Positions 1 through 4,663 of a stretch of 6,095 nucleotides of DNA are shown in pieces. Source of the stretch: an uncultured Clostridia bacterium (GTDB lineage: Bacteria; Bacillota_A; Clostridia; Christensenellales; CAG-138); NCBI GenBank assembly GCA_946539625.1, contig CAMNHT010000087.1:1-6095 (forward strand), in the 5' to 3' direction. The translations under genes and the position numbers were made by a program. The notes under the pieces were generated by a model, which saw nothing but the letters and a program-made list of their open reading frames with translations, had not been told where the DNA came from and ran no database searches. Each line of letters opens with the position of its first letter. The stretch's first letter is position 1.

Positions 1-275
1 GCAAGCTTCGTCTCCGGCCAGAGTCTTTTCACTGCCTGCGCCAGGATGTGCGAGCCGGTGTGGCGATACGCCCAGCGTCCGTCCTCGTCTTCCCATGTGA
101 GAAGCTTCAGTTCGCAGTCTTCATTGATCGGGCGGAACGCGTCCGCACGTTCGCCGTTGATCGCACAGCAAAGAGTTGCCTTTTTGAGTCCGTTTGAGAT
201 CGCGCCCGCAATGTCAAGCGCGCTCATGCCGTTCTCGAATTCCCGCTTGGATCCGTCGGGAAATGTAATGATCAT
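1..275 (-). CDS. thrS: Threonyl-tRNA synthetase, N-terminal part (partial, runs off the window)
   Basis: Reading the minus strand from the ATG at 275-273 gives 91 codons of an open frame that leaves the window at position 1. ThrRS charges tRNA-Thr in the cytoplasm. The protein begins MIITFPDGSKREF, continues with a segment containing ALDIA and a stretch resembling KKATLCCAINGE, and then RHTGSHILAQAVKRLWPE. The first ~60 residues match the ThrRS TGS domain, and HTGSHILAQA matches the start of the second, editing-type domain, where HxxxH is the conserved zinc/editing motif. The start is well supported: a GGAGG Shine-Dalgarno sequence (plus-strand CCTCC at 283-287) lies 7 bases upstream, and a threonine-type T-box leader precedes it. 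The catalytic core and anticodon-binding domain lie outside the window, so activity cannot be judged here. Confidence 0.95.
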   Translation of the reverse strand, partial: MIITFPDGSKREFENGMSALDIAGAISNGLKKATLCCAINGERADAFRPINEDCELKLLTWEDEDGRWAYRHTGSHILAQAVKRLWPETKL

Positions 276-299
276 ACCGATACCTCCATGTACTTAGTA

Positions 300-332
300 A
301 AAATAAAACGCCCCTCGGTTTACGAGGGACGC
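300..332 (-). terminator. Regulated intrinsic terminator of the thrS T-box
   Basis: On the minus strand CGTCCCTCG (332-324) pairs with CGAGGGGCG (318-310) around a five-base TAAAC loop, giving nine pairs with one G-U. A T-rich run TTTTATTTT (309-301) follows immediately. This is the OFF state of the leader when tRNA-Thr is charged. It ends about 25 bases before the thrS start codon. Confidence 0.93.
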
Positions 333-353
333 GAATTGCGTGGTTCCACCCTG
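326..353 (-). promoter_or_regulatory. T-box antiterminator element
   Basis: The antiterminator can be drawn base by base: AGGG (353-350) pairs with CCCT (329-326), a seven-base bulge TGGAACC (349-343) follows the first strand, ACGC (342-339) pairs with GCGT (333-330), and AATTC (338-334) forms the loop. The bulge begins TGGA, which would pair with a tRNA acceptor end UCCA, predicting U as the discriminator base of the cognate tRNA-Thr. The 3' half of this structure (326-333) overlaps the 5' arm of the terminator, so the two folds exclude each other, as expected for a transcriptional T-box switch. Confidence 0.92.
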
Positions 354-504
354 TTTGGTGCTCTTTTGCGCTGTATCGGGCACACCCGCTTTGATCCTCC
401 GGCGGTCTTCACGCTGTACTTCGCGCGGCGCTTTCACCCTCCGCCGCTCGCTTTCCGAAGCCGATAAACGCTACTGCTTCCGAATTCGCCTCAAAGATAG
501 AAAC

Positions 505-532
505 ATTATACCACACGTTTCCGGTTTGTCAA
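505..532 (-). promoter_or_regulatory. thrS promoter (sigma-A type, extended -10)
   Basis: On the minus strand there is a perfect TTGACA (plus-strand TGTCAA, 527-532), a 16-base spacer, and a perfect TATAAT (plus-strand ATTATA, 505-510). TGG directly precedes the -10 box, giving the TGn extension. Initiation should fall near position 498, right at the base of Stem I of the T-box leader. Confidence 0.9.
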
Positions 533-565
533 TCGAAAATTTACAATCCGACTCTCCCGCGCAAA

Positions 566-594
566 TTGACAGAAACAGTCGATTTTGGTATACT
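566..594 (+). promoter_or_regulatory. Promoter of the deacetylase operon (predicted leaderless start)
   Basis: TTGACA (566-571), a 17-base spacer, and TATACT (589-594) with a TGG extension just upstream form a near-consensus sigma-A promoter. The usual 6-7 base gap to the start site puts initiation at 601-602, which is at the A of the deacetylase ATG (602) or one base before it. The transcript would then have no 5' untranslated region and no Shine-Dalgarno sequence. It diverges from the thrS promoter, with the two -35 boxes separated by 33 bases. Confidence 0.82.
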
Positions 595-601
595 TTTACA
601 C

Positions 602-1579
602 ATGAAAAAGAGGAAGAAACGGAAAATCAAAGATCCGCTGCGCTTTGCGGTCGGCGTCGCAATCATGGTGCTGATCGTGACGCTGCTTGCGTTTTTGATC
701 GCGGCGATTTCCGGGTGCTTCCGCGCCCGGCCTGCGCCCGCCGTTGAAGAACCGGATGAGACTCCGTTGCCGACATTCGAACCGACGCCTTCCCCCTCGC
801 CCACGCCCGAGCCCTCATGGGAGGAACAGCGCATTGCCGAGATCGAGCAATACGTCCGCGCATACGGCAATTGTCCGGACGAAGCGGCGATCGAAGCACG
901 CATGGCGACCATGCTGATCGACCCGGATCAAAAGATGGTCGCATTTACGTTCGACGACGGTCCGCGCACCGGCATCACGTCCCAGGTGCTCGATATCTGC
1001 GAAAAATACGGCGTCCGCGCGACATTCTTCATCAAGGGCGACAACATTGCCTCCCACGAGGAAGAGCTGATGCGCATGCTGTCGCTTGGATGCGAGATCG
1101 GCAATCATACCTGGATGCACACGAACATTGAAGAGCTCTCCGCCGAAGAAATGCGGAACGAGATCGGCAGTGTCAATGACGCGATCCGGGACCGCTTCGG
1201 CTATTCGATCCGTCTGTTCCGCCCGCCGTACATCAAGTACGGCGACAAGGGCAGCGACACGCGCAATACGCTCGTCGCGCTGATGGAGGAATGGAACATG
1301 GCGATCATCAACCACACGCGCAGCACGCACGATACCTATTCAAGCTACACGGCGGAAAAGATCTACAATCGCGGCGTTCTGGAAACGGACGAGCTCGGAA
1401 AAAGCCTCGACGGGTCCATCATTCTCTGCCACGACAAGCAGCAGAAGACCGTCGACGCGTTCCGAAAGATCGTGCCGGAGCTTCTTTCCCGCGGGTATCA
1501 GCTTGTGACCGTTTCGGAGCTTTTGCACTATTCGGAAGACGGTTTCCACGCGGGCTGGATCTATTCGTCCGCAAACTGA
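602..1579 (+). CDS. Membrane-anchored polysaccharide deacetylase, NodB/CE4 family
   Basis: This 325-residue enzyme probably removes N-acetyl groups from a cell-wall glycan (peptidoglycan or a secondary polymer) outside the membrane. A very basic start (MKKRKKRKIK) is followed by a hydrophobic helix at 15-37, then a Pro/Glu/Thr linker (about 42-72) and the NodB domain (about 112-310). Visible CE4 motifs are TFDDGP (116-121), HTWMH (169-173, metal-binding His pair), RPPY (207-210) and ILCHD (274-278, catalytic His). The fourth motif, usually a W...D...W stretch, is unusual: NHTRSTHDT (237-245) has no Trp. ISGC at 36-39 fits a lipobox, so the protein could be a lipoprotein on Cys39 rather than a single-pass protein. 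I chose ATG 602 because a possible upstream TTG (566) is the promoter -35 box itself. There is no ribosome binding site. It is the first gene of a three-gene operon. Family assignment is firm; the substrate is not known. Confidence 0.9.
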   Translation: MKKRKKRKIKDPLRFAVGVAIMVLIVTLLAFLIAAISGCFRARPAPAVEEPDETPLPTFEPTPSPSPTPEPSWEEQRIAEIEQYVRAYGNCPDEAAIEARMATMLIDPDQKMVAFTFDDGPRTGITSQVLDICEKYGVRATFFIKGDNIASHEEELMRMLSLGCEIGNHTWMHTNIEELSAEEMRNEIGSVNDAIRDRFGYSIRLFRPPYIKYGDKGSDTRNTLVALMEEWNMAIINHTRSTHDTYSSYTAEKIYNRGVLETDELGKSLDGSIILCHDKQQKTVDAFRKIVPELLSRGYQLVTVSELLHYSEDGFHAGWIYSSAN

Positions 1580-1580
1580 C

Positions 1581-1586
1581 AGGAGG
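1581..1586 (+). promoter_or_regulatory. Strong ribosome binding site of the TIGR04076-type gene
   Basis: AGGAGG begins two bases after the deacetylase stop codon and lies five bases before ATG 1592. It fixes the start of the second gene and contrasts with the absence of any such site before the first gene. Confidence 0.85.
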
Positions 1587-1591
1587 ACAGT

Positions 1592-1837
1592 ATGAAGGTC
1601 AGGCTGACGATTCTTGAAAGCCGCTGCCGCGACGGACTTTGCGCCGCCGGCGACACGTTCATTGTCGAAAACATCTGTCCCCCGCTCTGTCATGAGCTTT
1701 GGAGCGTGATCTATCCGCAGGTATTCGCGCTCTTAAACGGCGCGTCTCTCGATCACGGCGACGACCGCGCCGCCTTTTTTGAAGCATCCTGTCCCGACGG
1801 CGGCCGTGTAAAGATCCGCGGCGAGCGGATCGAATGA
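1592..1837 (+). CDS. TIGR04076-type small protein of unknown function
   Basis: An 81-residue soluble protein with no signal peptide or membrane segment. It resembles the TIGR04076 family of small clostridial and archaeal proteins, recalled from memory. The match rests on the N-terminal strand MKVRLTILES, the G-x-x-F-I-V segment (20-25), the core stretch with WSVIYPQVFAL (37-47), and CPDG (67-70) before a short C-terminal strand (GRVKIRGERIE). The family has no established biochemical role. Five cysteines (12, 17, 29, 33, 67) are notable for its size and could bind a metal, but their arrangement is not a recognised site. It starts 12 bases after the deacetylase stop and its own stop (1835-1837) lies 29 bases before the next start, so it is co-transcribed with both neighbours. 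The family call is fairly secure and the function is open. Confidence 0.8.
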   Translation: MKVRLTILESRCRDGLCAAGDTFIVENICPPLCHELWSVIYPQVFALLNGASLDHGDDRAAFFEASCPDGGRVKIRGERIE

Positions 1838-1852
1838 TCCCATATACCGTAC

Positions 1853-1859
1853 AGAAAGG
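1853..1859 (+). promoter_or_regulatory. Ribosome binding site deciding the start of the hydrolase-YhhN gene
   Basis: AGAAAGG sits seven bases before ATG 1867. An earlier in-frame ATG at 1834 overlaps the previous gene's stop as ATGA, but it has only a weak purine stretch ahead of it and would put eleven residues in front of the signal peptide. The 1867 start gives a standard signal peptide, so it is preferred. Confidence 0.72.
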
Positions 1860-1866
1860 CAAATCA

Positions 1867-4605
1867 ATGCGCAAACGAGTTCTTTCCTTCTTCCTGATCC
1901 TGATATTGTTTTTTGCCATCTTCCCCGTCTCGTTTGCCGAGGGTGAGAACGATCCGTCTGTTCCCTCCGCCGATGCGCAGGACGTCGCGCAGTTCGGTCC
2001 GGGTGCCGTCGTCGAACGCGACGAAAGCGGAAATCCCGTCTCCGTAAACGGCTGTCCCGTCCGGGAAGTGACAGCCGGGATCAATCTCAGATCGAACAGG
2101 GCAGCGTATCAGTACAGCGTCTGGTTTACGGATTACCCCTTCTTTCAGCCCGCAACGCAATACGACGGCAATCTTGCCGTGATGTCGCTTGCAATGGCTC
2201 TTTCCGCAAATCGCGCCATGAATCCGTCGGAGGACCTGAAAACCTGGTTCGATCCCTCGCTGCATCTTGAAAAATATCTGACCGACGCCGGATTCTCCGA
2301 TATCCGCAAAGACGACTATTCCAAGGAGACCAGCATGTACACGATCTCCATGGCGATGGGCGCGCGATATATGGAGCACGAAGGTGAGGAGCCCTTCACA
2401 CTGATCGCGATCGGCGTGTGCGGCGGCGGGTACGGAAATGAGTGGCAGTCCAATATGACGCCCGGAAGCGGCGAGCTGCACAAGGGCTTTCTGTCCGCGG
2501 CACAGCTCGTCATCGACCGGCTTGCGGGTTATATTCTGACGAACGGCATCGAAGGCAATATCAAGGTCTGGATCTCCGGCTTTTCCCGTGCAGCCGCCGT
2601 CTCCAATGTCACTGCGGGACTTCTTGTGCGCGACGGCATGTTTCCGAAGGAAGACGTGTATGCCTATACGTTCGCAACGCCCGCCGCGGTGCACAACGCT
2701 CCTTTGAGCGGCTATGAAAACATTTTCAATATCCTGAACCCGATGGACGTCGTTCCGCAGGTCATGCCGTATGACTGGGACTTCTCACGGTTCGGGACCG
2801 ATCTCTTTATCCCCGTCACGGAGTTCTCCTCAACCGGCGACACCTATACCTACTCCCGCGCGGCGTTTGCGCGCGACACCTTCGGGATCGAGGCGAATTA
2901 CAGTCCCGCGCTGAATCTTCGCATGCGTCTGCTGCTGTCCATGATCATGGACGTGGCAGAAGACCGCGCGGAGTATAACGCGCATCTGCAGCCCGCCGTC
3001 GTCGGCATCATGCAGAACGGCAACGCTTCCAACCTGCTCTCAACCGTGCGCAGCCTGCTGCTGACCGTCAAGGACAAGGGCAGCGCGGGCAGAACAAACG
3101 TGGACGCACTGGTCAACTACGTCTCCCGCGTGTTCGGCAATCTCCTGACGCGCACGGAGCTGGACGAAGCCAACCGGAATACCGGCAGCATTGTATTTCG
3201 TCTGTTCAACGAGCATTGCGAGGACGCGTACCTCGCAAACGTCGATCTGATCCGCGCAGGCGTATTCGAGGACGATACCGAATTCACCTACGTTTTCATC
3301 CGCGGCCCCGTCGATGTCACATATCTTTCCGACGCGAGCGGTCCGAACGTCAGCGTCACGCTGACTGCAAAGGGCGAGCTTTCGGCGGACAAACTCCGTT
3401 GGGAAGCAAGAGGAAACGACCCATCCGAGCTGGACGCCTATATGCATCAGCGGTACATGGAACGCATCGGCGACACGACCGTCGTTGCCGTTCCCCGCGA
3501 TGCGAACATCGTCATCGGCTATGAAGCAGTGCGCAGCGGCACCGTGGAAGTCCGTTATGCGGACTGCTCCGTACACGCCGCCGCAGTTTATCACGGCGGA
3601 AGCGCTGCGCCGCAGCAGGTAAAAAAAGGCGACGCAGGCATGGCGTTCCGGTCCGACAGGGGCGTCGGCATTTCCTCGGATGACTTTGAACCGAGGGACT
3701 TTACCGCGGCGGAGATCGCGTCATTTATCGGCATCGACTCGGCCGGGCTGAACTGGCGCGTCACGCTGATGCTCCTTGCCGCGCTTGCCGGCGTCGTCGT
3801 CACGGTGCTCATCTGGGTCGGGCTGCTTCTGAACCGTACACCGAAAAAGCCCGGCGTTCCCGTCTGGCTGTGTCTCGGCGTCTTCTGCATCGCCATGCTC
3901 GAAGCGGAGCTTGCGTTCTGGTTCTTCGCGGACCATACGAATCTGCGTATGCTCTGGAAGATGATCTTAGGCGCGGCGCTTCTTGTCATCTTTCTGATCC
4001 GCCATTGGAGATCGAAGCGCACGCTTCTGATGCTGCCCGGATTCTTCATGCTGATCGCGGCGGACGTCGTGATGTGCCTGTACGTTCTGCAGGGCGCGAT
4101 CCTCTTTACGGTCGCGCACGCGCTGCTGATCTTCGCGTTCCTGTACAAATCGCCGATGCCGCTCAAGATGTGGATCCAATGGTTCGTGGTCTCCGCAATC
4201 GCGACCGTACTGATCGTGTTCGGCTTTCTTCCGAAGATCGGAACGCTCGCGTGGGGCGCGGCAGGCTACGCAGTCGTTCTGCTGCTCTTAAACTACACCG
4301 CCGGCGGGCAGCTCAATCGCGCACGGTTCGCCGCACGGCTGTTCCTGCTTTCGGAAGCGATCCTTCTGATCTTCATGACCGTATTCAATGAGCCGATCCT
4401 GCACATCCTCTCCGTGCTGATGTTCGATACAGCGCTTCTCTTGATCGCCGTCAGCAAAACGGGCGTCGAGCAGCCGAAGGAAGAACCCGCACCGGGGGAG
4501 GAACCGGAATCGGAAGAAAAATCCACGGAGGAGAAAGAATCCGAGCCGGAGGAAGAATCCGCGTCGGAAGAGCCTCAAGAGGAACCCGCGCCGCAGGCGG
4601 ATTGA
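1867..4605 (+). CDS. Exported lipase-like alpha/beta-hydrolase fused to a YhhN/TMEM86-like membrane domain
   Basis: A 912-residue envelope protein. Residues 1-24 are a signal peptide with likely cleavage at VSFA/EG. Residues ~70-460 resemble lipase-class-3-like hydrolases of Clostridia: a Gly-rich GGGYGNEWQSN loop (186-196), the nucleophile elbow GFSRAA with Ser240, an acid candidate Asp294 in NPMDVVPQ, and a histidine candidate His450 in HCEDAYL. A beta-rich region (~479-572) starts with GPVDV. About nine hydrophobic helices follow (632-862). Helix 1 is a connector; the rest resemble YhhN/TMEM86 (lysoplasmalogenase) through Lys698, AADVVM with Asp733, Ala-His751, and LLSEA with Glu830. An acidic Glu/Pro/Ser tail (~866-912) ends the protein. 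The hydrolase should act outside the membrane, probably on lipids or esters; the substrate is unknown. It is the last gene of the operon, followed by a terminator. The hydrolase call is strong; the YhhN call rests on motif resemblance read by eye. Confidence 0.82.
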   Translation: MRKRVLSFFLILILFFAIFPVSFAEGENDPSVPSADAQDVAQFGPGAVVERDESGNPVSVNGCPVREVTAGINLRSNRAAYQYSVWFTDYPFFQPATQYDGNLAVMSLAMALSANRAMNPSEDLKTWFDPSLHLEKYLTDAGFSDIRKDDYSKETSMYTISMAMGARYMEHEGEEPFTLIAIGVCGGGYGNEWQSNMTPGSGELHKGFLSAAQLVIDRLAGYILTNGIEGNIKVWISGFSRAAAVSNVTAGLLVRDGMFPKEDVYAYTFATPAAVHNAPLSGYENIFNILNPMDVVPQVMPYDWDFSRFGTDLFIPVTEFSSTGDTYTYSRAAFARDTFGIEANYSPALNLRMRLLLSMIMDVAEDRAEYNAHLQPAVVGIMQNGNASNLLSTVRSLLLTVKDKGSAGRTNVDALVNYVSRVFGNLLTRTELDEANRNTGSIVFRLFNEHCEDAYLANVDLIRAGVFEDDTEFTYVFIRGPVDVTYLSDASGPNVSVTLTAKGELSADKLRWEARGNDPSELDAYMHQRYMERIGDTTVVAVPRDANIVIGYEAVRSGTVEVRYADCSVHAAAVYHGGSAAPQQVKKGDAGMAFRSDRGVGISSDDFEPRDFTAAEIASFIGIDSAGLNWRVTLMLLAALAGVVVTVLIWVGLLLNRTPKKPGVPVWLCLGVFCIAMLEAELAFWFFADHTNLRMLWKMILGAALLVIFLIRHWRSKRTLLMLPGFFMLIAADVVMCLYVLQGAILFTVAHALLIFAFLYKSPMPLKMWIQWFVVSAIATVLIVFGFLPKIGTLAWGAAGYAVVLLLLNYTAGGQLNRARFAARLFLLSEAILLIFMTVFNEPILHILSVLMFDTALLLIAVSKTGVEQPKEEPAPGEEPESEEKSTEEKESEPEEESASEEPQEEPAPQAD

Positions 4606-4619
4606 TCCCAATTACAGCA

Positions 4620-4647
4620 AAACGGACAGGCGAAAACCTGTCCGTTT
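4620..4647. terminator. Bidirectional intrinsic terminator between the operon and ileS
   Basis: AAACGGACAGG (4620-4630) pairs perfectly with CCTGTCCGTTT (4637-4647) around a six-base CGAAAA loop, giving eleven pairs. On the plus strand it is followed by TTTCTGTTTGTC, and on the minus strand by TTTT and then GCTG. It lies 14 bases after the hydrolase stop and 16 bases after the ileS stop, so it can serve both converging genes. The T-tracts are short on both sides, so efficiency may be moderate. Confidence 0.85.
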
Positions 4648-4663
4648 CTGTTTGTCGGTATTC

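Larger units (their letters stand above)
300..498 (-). promoter_or_regulatory. T-box riboswitch (threonine specifier) controlling thrS
   Basis: This is the untranslated leader of thrS, read right to left. Stem I is closed by CTTTGA (complement of 491-496) pairing with TCAAAG (complement of 389-394). Its distal arm is a six-pair GCGGCG/CGCCGC hairpin with an 11-base loop rich in G and A. In the 3' side of the internal loop, GAAG-ACC-GCCGGAG has the usual context of a specifier, so the codon read is ACC (404-406), which is threonine. A small CGGG-TGTG-CCCG hairpin follows as Stem III. The T-box sequence AGGGTGGAACCACG (340-353) and a terminator come next. Uncharged tRNA-Thr should stabilise the antiterminator and allow thrS transcription. 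The leader is about 200 nt and I see no Stem II, so it is compact for the class. Pairings were worked out by eye, not folded. Confidence 0.93.

Noticed and set aside
46..297. 83-codon plus-strand frame at the left end
   Set aside because: It is the antisense shadow of the thrS N-terminus, which is clearly recognisable on the minus strand.
566..601. TTG at 566 as the start of the deacetylase, adding 12 residues
   Set aside because: The TTG is part of the TTGACA -35 box, so it would not be in the transcript, and there is no ribosome binding site before it.
340..912. Open frames on both strands across the T-box leader and the deacetylase 5' end (340-747 plus, 541-912 minus)
   Set aside because: They cross the riboswitch or run antisense to the deacetylase, have no ribosome binding sites and show Arg/Ser-rich compositions without any family resemblance.
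1834..1866. ATG at 1834, overlapping the TIGR04076-type stop as ATGA, as the start of the third gene
   Set aside because: Coupled translation is possible, but ATG 1867 has a better Shine-Dalgarno sequence and gives a standard signal peptide; the longer form would carry eleven extra residues before the basic n-region.
1864..2694. 276-codon minus-strand frame under the hydrolase domain
   Set aside because: It is antisense to the hydrolase coding region, whose motifs are clear; its His/Arg/Gly-rich sequence matches no family I know.
4480..4600. Purine-rich GGAAGAA-like repeats as a possible DNA repeat or regulatory element
   Set aside because: They are explained by the Glu-rich coding tail of the third operon gene and are not regular in period.
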